A stretch of DNA of 64,000 bases from an uncultured beta proteobacterium (GTDB lineage: Bacteria; Pseudomonadota; Gammaproteobacteria; Burkholderiales; Burkholderiaceae_C): contig CAJBBZ010000085.1 of NCBI GenBank assembly GCA_903951445.1, positions 1 through 64,000 on the forward strand, in the 5' to 3' direction. Made by a program: the position numbers and the translations under genes. Positions within the stretch are counted from its first letter, which is position 1. Every line of letters begins with the position of its first letter. This document shows positions 39,266 to 49,486 of this stretch, one piece after another. Under the pieces are notes generated by a model that saw only the letters and a program-made list of their open reading frames with translations, did not search any database and was not told the DNA's origin.

Positions 39266-40176
39266 CAAGGCCAGCAAACAAGCCCTTTGCGCAAAGCGGC
39301 TTTAGCCTGGTGGAATTGTTGATCGCCATGGCGATCGGCCTGGTGATGCTGGGCGCCATATTGTCGATTTACATGGGCACCACGGTGGCAGGACGGCAAA
39401 GCGATACCGTGAGCCGCATGGGGGAGGATGCCACCATCGCACTGGAGACGATGGCAAGGCATATCCGCATGGCTGCTTACAGCACGCCGATATTGATGGC
39501 AGCGCGTAATACCGCCACCGTCGAAGGGCAAATGGTGCAGCTTGCAGACAGCAATTTCGCAGGTGCCGGGATAAAGGGATGCGATGGCGGCTTTAGCAGT
39601 ACGAACGCCTCTTGGGACGATCTGGTATGCACCAACTCTAGTACACAGCCGGACGACATTGCGGTGCGTTACGAAGGCGATAGCTTTAATACCGAGGCCG
39701 CTGGTGGCAATAGCGCATCCGATTGTCTGAGCCAGGGTGTTGCCCGAAACGCCTATTCTGCCGCGAATGGCAGCTTGCAATATGCCCTGATCGAATCGCG
39801 GTTTTTTGTGAGCGCAAATAAAGAACTGAGTTGCGCGGGCAATGGCCAGGCTAGTTTTACCTCGCAGCCCTTAGTCACTGGCGTCGAATTTATGCGTGTG
39901 CGCTACGGCATTGCCAGCGACAGCACCGAAAGCCAGGTAATTTTTTTCGCGACGGCAGCAGAGGTCAATGCATTGGGCGGCAGCGCAGACCAAAACTGGG
40001 GGCGAGTGGTGGCCGTGCGCATTTGTATCCAGATGGTCAGCCCCAGCGAAGACCAGGGCAAGGTCGTTCCCTATTACAACTGTGATGGCGTCCTGACCAC
40101 GCCAGGGGATAAATACCTGCATCGAGCCTACAGCACCACGGTGAGTATTCGCAACCGTGCGGGGATTGCGCAATGA
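39262..40176 (+). CDS. pilW: Type IV pilus minor pilin PilW
   Basis: SG|FSLVELLIAMAIGLVMLGAILSIYMGT; overlaps pilX. Confidence 0.85.
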   Translation: MTRPANKPFAQSGFSLVELLIAMAIGLVMLGAILSIYMGTTVAGRQSDTVSRMGEDATIALETMARHIRMAAYSTPILMAARNTATVEGQMVQLADSNFAGAGIKGCDGGFSSTNASWDDLVCTNSSTQPDDIAVRYEGDSFNTEAAGGNSASDCLSQGVARNAYSAANGSLQYALIESRFFVSANKELSCAGNGQASFTSQPLVTGVEFMRVRYGIASDSTESQVIFFATAAEVNALGGSADQNWGRVVAVRICIQMVSPSEDQGKVVPYYNCDGVLTTPGDKYLHRAYSTTVSIRNRAGIAQ

Positions 40177-40730
40177 CTGCCCTGCGCTCCCCAAAGAATG
40201 CGCTGCAAGCCGCCGCAGGCCCTGAACGCGGCATCGTGCTGCTGCTGGTGCTGATCATTTTGGTCGTTCTGTCAGGCGCAGCCATTTGGGCTGCCAAAGC
40301 GTCCATATCGGGCGAGCAAGTAGCCAACAATATCCGCATCAGCACCACCGTGACTGAATTGGCCGAGTTGGCCTTACGTTACTGCGAGGATGGTGTCATC
40401 CAGAACAATAACACCTTGGTTCGACTGCCGTTTCCCATGGGCACCACCAGCGGTGAACTGCCCAGCGCCTGGCAGACCTTGAGCAACTGGACGGTGACCA
40501 GCAATATCAATGTGATGCCCAACGCCCAATTGCAAGACGCGCTGGGCAGAAGCCCGGCCAAAGCGCCGATTTGCATGATTGAAGAAATGCGGCTTGCGCC
40601 CATTGATATGCAACGCTTGCAAGGTTTTTTAATCACTGCACGCGGGTTTTCGCAAGACTATGTGGAGGCCGCCAATGGCGCCATCACATCCGGCACCGAT
40701 GCCTGGGTGCAAACCATGATCCGTTTTTAG
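40173..40730 (+). CDS. pilX: Type IV pilus assembly protein PilX
   Basis: ERGIVLLLVLIILVVLSGAAIWAAKASISGEQVANNIR; position between pilW and pilY1. Confidence 0.8.
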   Translation: MTALRSPKNALQAAAGPERGIVLLLVLIILVVLSGAAIWAAKASISGEQVANNIRISTTVTELAELALRYCEDGVIQNNNTLVRLPFPMGTTSGELPSAWQTLSNWTVTSNINVMPNAQLQDALGRSPAKAPICMIEEMRLAPIDMQRLQGFLITARGFSQDYVEAANGAITSGTDAWVQTMIRF

Positions 40731-40739
40731 GAGCCAACC

Positions 40740-43700
40740 ATGCGCCAACCGTATTACCTGATGCGCCTACTTGTCTGCTGCGCACTGCTGGCCGGCAATC
40801 TGCATGCCCAAATAGCTACCGCGCCTTTGACCACGCAAGCCTGGGTTGCGCCCAATGTCGTGGTAACGCTGGACGACTCCCCCTCCATGGAACAGGAATG
40901 CATTCCGGGAGGCCTGTGTTCCTATGAAACTAACAAATTTAACGATGAACCCCTGGTTGCGGGCAGCGTGGTGCACTATCTAAATCACGACGTTCTAGGA
41001 AATGGCGGAATCACCCAGGCCATTGCCGCCATTCCCTACGGGGATAACCCCGTATTTGGCGGCGTTGTCACCTATGACGCGAGCAACCTATTGGCACGGC
41101 AAGCGCGCTCGGTTAGTACCAACCCCAGCTACTACGATCCCACCAAGAGATATGACCCATGGCCAAGCGATAGAGGACTTGATTTCGCTAACGCAGACCC
41201 TCGAAAAGCCTATTACCACCCGGGCGATTCGAGGATTACACATCCTCCGCTCGCAGCAAACACGGTTTGGACTACGGCTGCATCGCTAAGCACCTTTGAT
41301 TTGAAAGTGGAGCAAACCATGAGGCTCAAATTTTGCACTACCACTTCCCTCTCAGCCTGTACGGAATCAACACAAACCTTTAAGCCGGCACAGTACTTCA
41401 AATTAATCAGCGGCAACGGTACGCAAGTTTCGGATTTCCAGCGGATCATCATCACGGATACGATGAGCTTCCCCAAATCAAGAAAACGCACAGACTGTAC
41501 AAGCGTTAGTAATGGGTGTACACAGGATGAAGAGCTCCGAAATTTTGCTAATTGGTATAGCTACCACATGCCTGCACAACAAAATAGCGGCGACAGGTTT
41601 ATTGTTTACACCTTTACCTATGACGCCACTAATTTGAAGGCGGTGCAATTGCGCTCACCCTCGTTTAATCCTGCCTATTACAACCCGACTCGGCGCTACA
41701 AGCCATGGGTAAGAGGCGATTTCAGCGCATACCCCAATTCCACGCCAAGCGCTGCGCCATATAACCCACTCAATCCAAGCTATACCCTAGACCTGACGCA
41801 AAGAATTACAGCTTATGGAAAATTTTGCACGGACATATTTTGGTCCAAATGCCCGCCTGCGCGAGAGGAATTTTGGCCAGCCCAATACTACTTATGGACC
41901 AGCGGCAACGGGACCAGCACCTCCCACTTTACCCACGTAATCATCGGCAATAACAATAATCAATTTACAAAATATACCTCCCAAACGAATCCCAAAGGTG
42001 ACCGAACCGATTGCGCAGGAGACACCTGCACACGCGCGGAAGAACTTCAGAACTTCGCCAACTGGTTTACCTACTACCGGACTAAGTGGTTGGCGGCCAA
42101 GGCGGCAATTTCGCAAACTTTTAAGGCCATACCGGGCGCAGTGCGATTAGGCTACGGCTCCATCTCTGTACCTTTAGCAGGCAACACGGTGGATGGCGAA
42201 CAAACTGGTGTATTGGTGCGCGGTGTAAGGCCGTTTGTAAACGTTGGGCCTGGCGACACGGCACGCAGCGACTTTTATGACTGGCTGCTCAATCTAAATT
42301 CCAGTACCAACCAGGCAGGTACCCCACTGCGCCGCGCCATGATCGAAGTGGGCAATTACTACATGCGCGACGACCCTAAGGGGCCGTGGGCTGCGATACC
42401 AGGTGGTGACAGCACAGAAGCCCACACCGTATGCCGTCGTGCTTTGCATCTCATGATTACCGATGGCGCCTGGACGCAAAGCGATGCAAGCCAGCTGACC
42501 GGTGTAAAGACAGGCCATGGCGATCGATCGGTGGCCACTTATTCCTTATTGGATGTCAATGTGGATGGGAGTTACGGCGCTCCTTTCGCTGACACCTATC
42601 CCAACACACTGGCCGATGTCGCCATGTATTACTGGAAAACAAATTTGCGCTCCGACTTGAGTGGAGCCGTCAAGTCTCCGCAGTCGGAAAAAGACCTAGG
42701 TCGCGACGCCACCTGGCCGCATATGGTGAACTACCTCATCAGCTTTGGCGTCAACGGAACGCTGCGCAACAATCCCGATGACCCATCGCAAAGCGATCGG
42801 GCGGCGCTGCAAGCAGGCGGGCTAGATTGGCCTAAACCCGAGGACGAAGCTACCAAGTTAGATGATATGTGGCACGCGGCCTGGAACAGCGGTGGCAGCG
42901 CGTTCAACGCCAACGATCCCAAACAATTAAACGAATCTCTGGGCAAGGTCATTGAATCCATGAAGGAACAAGTGGGTTCGGATGCGCCTTTGGTATTGCC
43001 CAGCCGATTTGTCAGCTCCGATTATGTTTATATCCCATCCTACAAAAGCAAAGTATGGTCTGGCGATTTGTTTGCCTACCCCTTCGACCGGATCACCGGA
43101 GACAGGAGCCAGGACAGCGATGGCAACTACCTTGAGGGGGCCTGGTCTGCCGCACGGCAATTACGATCAAAAAATGCCAGCGATCGCAATATTTTTACCT
43201 TTGATGGTTCCAATCGCCGTGAATTTACCTACCAAGGTTTGAATACCGTCACCAACAATTTAATTGGAAGACTCACCACAAACAGCGCACAGGCTGAAGA
43301 TTTAATCAATTACCTGCGTGGTGACGCCAGCAATGAAGGTACGCGCTATCGCCCACGACCCGATGGAAAATTAGGAGACATTGTTAATTCGCCACCTATA
43401 TTGGTATATGACGCGGAAGACGCGTCCTATGATTTTTTGAAACCACCTGCTGCGGGCAGCACAAGAGGCAACTATCGGCAGTTTTTATTAGACAAAAAGA
43501 AACGCAGGGGTTTGGTATTTGCAGGCGCTAATGATGGCATGTTGCATGCATTTAATGCCCAAACTGGGGATGAAGAATTTGCCTATATTCCTAAAACCGT
43601 GTTTGGGGATTTGTACAGATTAAGTGAACCAGGTTACGACCATCGCTACTTTGTAGATGGCCCCTTGGTAGAGGCTGATGTCTATGACAATAGCGCTACA

Positions 43701-45017
43701 CCCTCGGACAGCGATACGGGTTGGCGCAATATCGTGGTGGGCACCGGCGGGGCGGGTGGGCGCAATGTTTTTGCCATCAGGGTACCGGTCAGGTCCAACG
43801 GTGATGCCAACACCACTTACCCACCCACCGCCCAGGATATTTTGTGGGAAATAAATAGTGATGACAGCAACTTTGCCGATTTAGGCCATGTGCTGCAAAA
43901 GCCTGCTGTGGGCATGATGCGCGATGGCACCTGGGTGGTGGTGGTGGGCAATGGCTATGTCAATAGCGATGGAAAGGCCACCCTGTACATCATCAACGCC
44001 CTGACTGGCGCGTTTATCAAAAGCATAGCGGTGACTTCGACCGGAAACAACGGACTGGGCGGTGTGCGTATGGTGCTCGATTTGGAGCGTCAAATCGTTG
44101 CCGCCTATGCAGGGGATTTGCAAGGCAATCTTTGGAAGTTTGATTTTTCGAGCGAATCCTCGAACAACTGGGGCGTAGCCTTTGGCGGTTTACCTTTGTT
44201 CAAAGCCAAATATGCGAAGCCCTCAGGCGGGACGACCATTGACCAAGCGCAGCCCATCACGGCAGCACCGGCCTATCTTGCCCACCCACAAGGTGGGAAT
44301 TTACTGGTATTTGGAACAGGTAAATTGTTCGAAACTACAGACTCCAATAACACCGATATGCAGACTTTGTATGCCGTATGGGACAAGGTGATTACAGGCC
44401 AAGCCTCAGGAGCGGCAGCGGCAACGGCCACCAGGGATAGCCCCACTGGCGATGCCATCGTCTTGCGTAGCAACCTAGTTGAACAAACCATGACGACGAT
44501 CGCCGGCACCAATTACTACAGTGCGACGAACAACCTGGTGAATTACCCTAGCCAGCGTGGCTGGTTCATCAAGCTCAACATGACTCCCAGCGGCCTGCGC
44601 TTGATATTTCCGCCGCAATTGGCAGTGGGCAAAGTCTTTTTGCAAACCTTGGCACCGCCCGGCAGTACAACAGATCCCTGCGCCGAGATACGGGGTAAAA
44701 GCGTAAGCTTTATCGTCAACCCGTTTTCTGGCAGCGCGTCTGCGCCTACTTTTGATGTGAATAGCGATGGAAAAATAGATACAGCCGATGCAAGTTACGC
44801 TTCAAGTGCAATTAATGCCACGGCCGTGGCATCCAACGACACCAGCAACGCTACCTTCAGCCAAAAAGTAGGCGCAGGCGTGAGCACAGGTGCGCTGACT
44901 AGTGCAACCGGGCAAAAAACCGTTACTGGCGCCAAAAACGCACTGCGACGTACCTGGCGGCAAATCATCAACCGACCCACGCCTGCTGCAACTATCGCGC
45001 CTGCGGGGGGCAGTTAA
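40740..45017 (+). CDS. pilY1: Type IV pilus tip/adhesin protein PilY1
   Basis: Signal peptide, vWA-like VTLDDSPSME, EELQNFANWFTYYRTKW, PilY1 beta-propeller region (RGLVFAGANDGMLHAFNAQTGDEEFAYIPKTVFGDL), DVNSDGKIDTADA. Confidence 0.92.
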   Translation: MRQPYYLMRLLVCCALLAGNLHAQIATAPLTTQAWVAPNVVVTLDDSPSMEQECIPGGLCSYETNKFNDEPLVAGSVVHYLNHDVLGNGGITQAIAAIPYGDNPVFGGVVTYDASNLLARQARSVSTNPSYYDPTKRYDPWPSDRGLDFANADPRKAYYHPGDSRITHPPLAANTVWTTAASLSTFDLKVEQTMRLKFCTTTSLSACTESTQTFKPAQYFKLISGNGTQVSDFQRIIITDTMSFPKSRKRTDCTSVSNGCTQDEELRNFANWYSYHMPAQQNSGDRFIVYTFTYDATNLKAVQLRSPSFNPAYYNPTRRYKPWVRGDFSAYPNSTPSAAPYNPLNPSYTLDLTQRITAYGKFCTDIFWSKCPPAREEFWPAQYYLWTSGNGTSTSHFTHVIIGNNNNQFTKYTSQTNPKGDRTDCAGDTCTRAEELQNFANWFTYYRTKWLAAKAAISQTFKAIPGAVRLGYGSISVPLAGNTVDGEQTGVLVRGVRPFVNVGPGDTARSDFYDWLLNLNSSTNQAGTPLRRAMIEVGNYYMRDDPKGPWAAIPGGDSTEAHTVCRRALHLMITDGAWTQSDASQLTGVKTGHGDRSVATYSLLDVNVDGSYGAPFADTYPNTLADVAMYYWKTNLRSDLSGAVKSPQSEKDLGRDATWPHMVNYLISFGVNGTLRNNPDDPSQSDRAALQAGGLDWPKPEDEATKLDDMWHAAWNSGGSAFNANDPKQLNESLGKVIESMKEQVGSDAPLVLPSRFVSSDYVYIPSYKSKVWSGDLFAYPFDRITGDRSQDSDGNYLEGAWSAARQLRSKNASDRNIFTFDGSNRREFTYQGLNTVTNNLIGRLTTNSAQAEDLINYLRGDASNEGTRYRPRPDGKLGDIVNSPPILVYDAEDASYDFLKPPAAGSTRGNYRQFLLDKKKRRGLVFAGANDGMLHAFNAQTGDEEFAYIPKTVFGDLYRLSEPGYDHRYFVDGPLVEADVYDNSATPSDSDTGWRNIVVGTGGAGGRNVFAIRVPVRSNGDANTTYPPTAQDILWEINSDDSNFADLGHVLQKPAVGMMRDGTWVVVVGNGYVNSDGKATLYIINALTGAFIKSIAVTSTGNNGLGGVRMVLDLERQIVAAYAGDLQGNLWKFDFSSESSNNWGVAFGGLPLFKAKYAKPSGGTTIDQAQPITAAPAYLAHPQGGNLLVFGTGKLFETTDSNNTDMQTLYAVWDKVITGQASGAAAATATRDSPTGDAIVLRSNLVEQTMTTIAGTNYYSATNNLVNYPSQRGWFIKLNMTPSGLRLIFPPQLAVGKVFLQTLAPPGSTTDPCAEIRGKSVSFIVNPFSGSASAPTFDVNSDGKIDTADASYASSAINATAVASNDTSNATFSQKVGAGVSTGALTSATGQKTVTGAKNALRRTWRQIINRPTPAATIAPAGGS

Positions 45018-45082
45018 GCCGATAAAGTATTCACCCGGTTTACGCAGACTTTGTAGCTCCCACCTTTGTACTAAAAATTCAT

Positions 45083-45547
45083 ATGAAACAACGCGGCTTT
45101 ACCTTAATGGAACTCATGATCGTGGTTGCCATCATCGGCATATTGGCGGCCATCGCGATTCCCAGCTACCAGGAGTCGGTACGCAAGTCGCGCCGCGCCG
45201 AGGCGCGTGCGCAGTTGCTGGAAGTGGCCCAGTACATGCAACGCTTTTATTCGCAAAACGACAGCTTTGCGGCCACCAAGGATGGGACGGCGGCTGCGAT
45301 TCCCAGTGACCTGGCCTTGGTGCCGCGCACCGCCGCGTCGGGGGCGCAAAGTTACACCATCAGTTTTGCCGCCCCCGCCGCCGGTGCCAGCAATCCGGGC
45401 TTGGCTTCGTTCAAAATCCAAGCGGTACGCCAAAGTGGTGGCCCGGTGGACGGTGATAAATGCGGCGACTTCACCTTAGAAAATACAGGCGTACGCGGTA
45501 TGCTAAACGCCAGTACTGGTATTACCGCCGCAGATTGCTGGAAATAG
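45083..45547 (+). CDS. pilE: Type IV pilin PilE-like minor pilin
   Basis: [59 protein letters not shown]. Confidence 0.88.
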   Translation: MKQRGFTLMELMIVVAIIGILAAIAIPSYQESVRKSRRAEARAQLLEVAQYMQRFYSQNDSFAATKDGTAAAIPSDLALVPRTAASGAQSYTISFAAPAAGASNPGLASFKIQAVRQSGGPVDGDKCGDFTLENTGVRGMLNASTGITAADCWK

Positions 45548-45552
45548 CCAGG

Positions 45553-47454
45553 CTAAGGGCGCCCACAATGCGCCAACAAACCCAGCACATCACCCATGGC
45601 TTGCGCCACCGTCTGGTTTTGCAAATCCAGCACCGCGCTGCGCGCAAAGTACGTGCTCAAGTCCAGCCCCAGCCCGACAGCACACAGGCTGATCTCGGCC
45701 TCGCGCTCCAAAACTCGCGCGCTGTGTTGCAAGTCGCGGTCCAGGTAATGCGTGTCATTGGCCAGCACCGTTGCGCCGTCCATGGGGCTGCCATCCGAAA
45801 AGACGACCAGCATGCGGCGCTCGGCGTCTTGCGCGCGCAAGCGCTCTGCCGCCCAGCGCAGGGCTTCGCCATCCACACACTCGCGAAAAATATCCGCCTT
45901 CAGCAAAGCGGCCAAGCCCGGTTTACTGCGTCGCCAAGGCTGACCGCTATCTTTGAACACCATGTGGCAAAGCTCATTGAGCCTACCCGGCTGCGCGGGC
46001 TTACCGGCGCGGCGCCAGTCGCGCATCACGCGGCCACCATTCCAGGTGTTGGTGGTGTAACCCAGTACCTCGGTGGCGACACCGGCCATGTCCAGGGCGC
46101 GGGTGAGCACATCCACCAGGGGCGCGAGTTTGTCCATGTGCTGCTTCATGGAGCCGGAGCAATCTAGCAACAAGGTAAGCGCCACATCGGCGCGCGGGGC
46201 GCGTTGGGGCAGGCGGAACACGCGGTGCTCGTCCGGCTTGGCCACCAATTGCGCCAAGCGACTACCGTCGATATAGCCGCTGTCTTGCGCGCTTTCCCAG
46301 CCGTCGATCTGCGGCAGCGCCAGCAAAGCCTGCAAGCGCCGGGCCAGGCGTGCGGCGCTCACGCCGCTGGTGCGCACGCTTTCATCCAATTGGCTGCGCA
46401 GCTCCTGCAACTGGGCCGCGCGCACCAAGTCGGTGGTGTGCACTTCGCGGTCGTAGCGGGTGCTAAATACCCGGTAGCTGTGCACCGCGTCTGGCTGCGC
46501 ATCGCGCGCATCCAAAGCGCTGGCAAAGCCGCTTTCGTCACCGGCTTCAAAGTCCACCCAAATTTGCAGCCAGGCGTCTTCTTCGTCCTTGTCGTCTGGA
46601 GCAGCTTTGTCGGCCTTGCCCGCCGCTTGGGATGCGCCATCTGCCAGATCGGCCACCACCTGGGCAATCGCCAGCGCGTGTTGCGCGTAGAGTGCTTGCT
46701 CATGGCGGCTGCGACGTAAGGCGGCTAGCGCGTGGCCGATATGCGGCACCAGTCCAAAGCGCGTCGCTTCGAGCATGTCTTCCAAAGCCTCATCAACAGG
46801 CTCGGCAGTCACCCGCGCCCGGCCGATTTGCGCGACCGTGAGCAGCAACATGCCTTGAGCAGATTCATGCAAGCGCGCAGTCACAAACGCCTGCGACCAG
46901 GCCCTAAAGCGCGCCGACATATTGCTACGCACCCCCGGCCACTGCGCCGGCACCAGGGACTCGGCACGGTATTGCTCCAGCACATCAAACACACGCCGCG
47001 CCATGGCCCGTTCGGGCCGTGATTGGCGGTGCAAATGCGCATCGCTAAACCGCAAGCGCAGCGCTATGCCATCGGCAGCGCCGCGAAATGAGACTACGGT
47101 CGCCACATCGGGCAGGCTGGCAATGTGCTTCGGCCAAGCATGCGGCGGGCTTTGCACATGGCTCGCTGCGCTAAGCCCTTTTGCGGCACTTAGCGCTGTG
47201 CGCCCATCGATAGGCGTGCGCTGTTCTATTTGGGCGGCTTGCGTTTGCATTGCTTCATGCAACTTGAACTGCGCCTGCGGATGCAGATGCGGCGCAAAAC
47301 TGGGCAGCGCGCTATCCCCGGCGTACCAGTGCGGGCCGCGTGTATGTACTTCGCGCCGCGCGCTCAGGGCGCGCAAGGTGGCGGCGCACAAAGCGTCCAG
47401 GCGCTGTTGCCTGCGCACTTGCGCTTGCACGGTGTGAACCGGGTCTGCGCCCAT
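45553..47454 (-). CDS. cobT: CobT-like cobaltochelatase subunit / VWA-domain protein
   Basis: MIDAS LLLDCSGSMKQHM, TTNTWNGGRVMRDWRRAGKPAQPGRLNELCHMVFKDSGQPWRRSKPGLAALLKADIFRECVDGEALRWA (CobT-type). Confidence 0.82.
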   Translation of the reverse strand: MGADPVHTVQAQVRRQQRLDALCAATLRALSARREVHTRGPHWYAGDSALPSFAPHLHPQAQFKLHEAMQTQAAQIEQRTPIDGRTALSAAKGLSAASHVQSPPHAWPKHIASLPDVATVVSFRGAADGIALRLRFSDAHLHRQSRPERAMARRVFDVLEQYRAESLVPAQWPGVRSNMSARFRAWSQAFVTARLHESAQGMLLLTVAQIGRARVTAEPVDEALEDMLEATRFGLVPHIGHALAALRRSRHEQALYAQHALAIAQVVADLADGASQAAGKADKAAPDDKDEEDAWLQIWVDFEAGDESGFASALDARDAQPDAVHSYRVFSTRYDREVHTTDLVRAAQLQELRSQLDESVRTSGVSAARLARRLQALLALPQIDGWESAQDSGYIDGSRLAQLVAKPDEHRVFRLPQRAPRADVALTLLLDCSGSMKQHMDKLAPLVDVLTRALDMAGVATEVLGYTTNTWNGGRVMRDWRRAGKPAQPGRLNELCHMVFKDSGQPWRRSKPGLAALLKADIFRECVDGEALRWAAERLRAQDAERRMLVVFSDGSPMDGATVLANDTHYLDRDLQHSARVLEREAEISLCAVGLGLDLSTYFARSAVLDLQNQTVAQAMGDVLGLLAHCGRP

Positions 47455-47464
47455 GCTGGCTCTT

Positions 47465-48427
47465 TTAGGCAGCGGGAAACAATGGGCGGTCAAAGCAGCG
47501 CTGAAAGTATTCAGCCACCAAGGCGTGCTCGGCTTCGTCGCATTTGTTCACATAGGTCAGGCGCAGCGCGGTGGCCAGGTCGCCAAAGAGTTGCAGGTTT
47601 TCGGCCCAGCTAATCACGGTGCGCGGCGACATCAAGGCCGACACATCGCCAGCGGCAAAGCCTTTGCGCGTCAGGTCCGCCAACGCCACCATTTGCAGTA
47701 GCAAGTCGGGCTGCGCGGCCATGGCCGGTACGCGCGCCTGCACGATGGCGGCTTCTTCCGGCGCGCTGAGGTAGTTGAGCGCGGCCACCACATCCCAGCG
47801 GTCTAGCTGCGCATGGTTGAGCCGCTGCGCGCCGAAATACAGGCCAATAAGATTGCCCTGGCCGATGGTGTTGCTGGTCGCAAACAAACGAAAATGCGCA
47901 TGCGGGTGGATGACGCGGTTTTGGTCTAGTAAGGTAAATTGCCCATCGCGCTCGAGCACGCGCTGGATCACGAACATCACATCGGGCCGGCCCGCGTCGT
48001 ACTCGTCAAAAATCAGGGCCATGGGCCGCTGCAAAGCCCAGGGCACGATACCTTCCTGAAACTCGGTCACTTGCTGGCCCTCGCGCAAGACCACGGCGTC
48101 GCGGCCCACCAAGTCCAGGCGGCTGATGTGGCCGTCTAGGTTGACGCGCACACAAGGCCAGTTCAGGCGCGCGGCCACTTGCTCGATGTGGGTGGATTTT
48201 CCGGTGCCATGCATGCCTTGCACCAGCACGCGCCGGTTGTGCGCAAAGCCCGCCAACAGGGCCAAGGTCACATCCGGGTTGAAGCGGTAGGCACTGTCGA
48301 TGGCCGGGACCAGTTCGCCGCGCTCGGCAAACGCAGGCACCTGTAAATCGCTGTCGATACCAAAAGTGCTACGCACCGAAACTTGGTGCATGGCGGGCGG
48401 GGTGGGTAATGTCATACGCGCATCCAA
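47465..48427 (-). CDS. cobS: CobS-like AAA+ ATPase (cobaltochelatase/MoxR-type)
   Basis: VLVQGMHGTGKSTHIEQVAARLNWPCVRVNLDGHISRLDLVGRDAVVL, LIFDEYDAGRPDVMFVIQRVLE. Confidence 0.85.
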   Translation of the reverse strand: MDARMTLPTPPAMHQVSVRSTFGIDSDLQVPAFAERGELVPAIDSAYRFNPDVTLALLAGFAHNRRVLVQGMHGTGKSTHIEQVAARLNWPCVRVNLDGHISRLDLVGRDAVVLREGQQVTEFQEGIVPWALQRPMALIFDEYDAGRPDVMFVIQRVLERDGQFTLLDQNRVIHPHAHFRLFATSNTIGQGNLIGLYFGAQRLNHAQLDRWDVVAALNYLSAPEEAAIVQARVPAMAAQPDLLLQMVALADLTRKGFAAGDVSALMSPRTVISWAENLQLFGDLATALRLTYVNKCDEAEHALVAEYFQRCFDRPLFPAA

Positions 48428-48523
48428 AGTGCTTAGATTAGGGGTGAAGGCTTTTACGGTTCAGATCGCGGCGCACAGGCCTGGCCTTACAAGCTCTGCG
48501 GGGCATACGAACGGACGCCAGCT

Positions 48524-49360
48524 TCACGCCCGCTGCGCATCATCGTGCCCGCTGCCCGCGGGCGTGGCATCGGCTTCGATCTGGCTCAGGGCCTGTGCCG
48601 CGCTGTGCAAAGCGGGCAGCAGGGCCAGGGCTTTATCTGCCGTCATGCGCATTAAGGGCGCTTGTACCGCGACGCACAAATTAGCCCGCCCCAGTGCCGA
48701 GGGCACGGCCACCGCCACGCACAACAGGCCAGGCAAAAATTCTTCGTTGTCCAGCGCAAAACCTTGGCGTTTAACGGCGCGGATTTCGGCTTCCAGGGCC
48801 TCGGGCTGGGTCAGGGTTTTGGGCGTGTAAGCCTCTAGCGGCACATGGGCAAGCAAGCGTTGGCGCTGGCCGGGCGTCATCTGGCTTAAAAAGATTTTGC
48901 CGCTGGCCGAGCAATGCACGGGCACGCGCGAGCCGGGGTGCAAATAAAAGCGCAGCGGCGCCGGTGTTTCGACCCGGTCCAGGTAAATCACTTCGCTGCC
49001 GCTCAGGGCCGTCAGGTTGCAGCTTTCGCCCACGTCGCTCACCAGTTTGCGCAGCACCGCGTGGCGCGCGCCATGGGCGGTGTCGTTGAGCAGCAGGTTT
49101 TCGGCCAGGCGGCGCAGGCGCAGGCCGGTGCCGTACAAGCGCCCGTCGCCGCTGCGGCTGAGCAAATGCGCGGCCTCCAGTTGCTGCAGCATGCGGTGCA
49201 GCGTGGGCTTGGGCAAAGCGGTCTCGTCGGCCAGGCTTTGCAGGGAAAAATACTGGTCTTTGGAGGCAATCACCTCTAAGAGCGCAAAGAGGCGCAAAGT
49301 AGGCGTGTCCCCATTAATTTCCGGGGGTAGCGCGGGGGACAAGGCGGTGAGCGTAGGCAT
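48524..49360 (-). CDS. IclR family transcriptional regulator
   Basis: TLRLFALLEVIASKDQYFSLQSLADETALPKPTLHRMLQQLEAAHLLSR HTH. C-terminal IclR effector domain. Confidence 0.88.
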   Translation of the reverse strand: MPTLTALSPALPPEINGDTPTLRLFALLEVIASKDQYFSLQSLADETALPKPTLHRMLQQLEAAHLLSRSGDGRLYGTGLRLRRLAENLLLNDTAHGARHAVLRKLVSDVGESCNLTALSGSEVIYLDRVETPAPLRFYLHPGSRVPVHCSASGKIFLSQMTPGQRQRLLAHVPLEAYTPKTLTQPEALEAEIRAVKRQGFALDNEEFLPGLLCVAVAVPSALGRANLCVAVQAPLMRMTADKALALLPALHSAAQALSQIEADATPAGSGHDDAQRA

Positions 49361-49432
49361 AGCCGGATGATAGCGCAATCTTGTTAAAATATCAATAAAC
49401 GGAACTTTTTGTTTCGAATACTAGAATTTTTA

Positions 49433-49461
49433 TTGCACCGATGCCTTTTTTTCGCTATAGT
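49433..49461 (+). promoter_or_regulatory. Candidate sigma-70 promoter of xsc
   Basis: TTGCAC (49433-49438), 17-bp spacer, TATAGT (49456-49461). Confidence 0.65.
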
Positions 49462-49469
49462 CTTCTCAG

Positions 49470-49486
49470 ATTCCGGTTTCCGGAAT
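49470..49486. promoter_or_regulatory. Candidate operator overlapping the xsc start region
   Basis: ATTCCGG-TTT-CCGGAAT perfect 7+3+7 palindrome just downstream of the -10 element. Confidence 0.65.
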
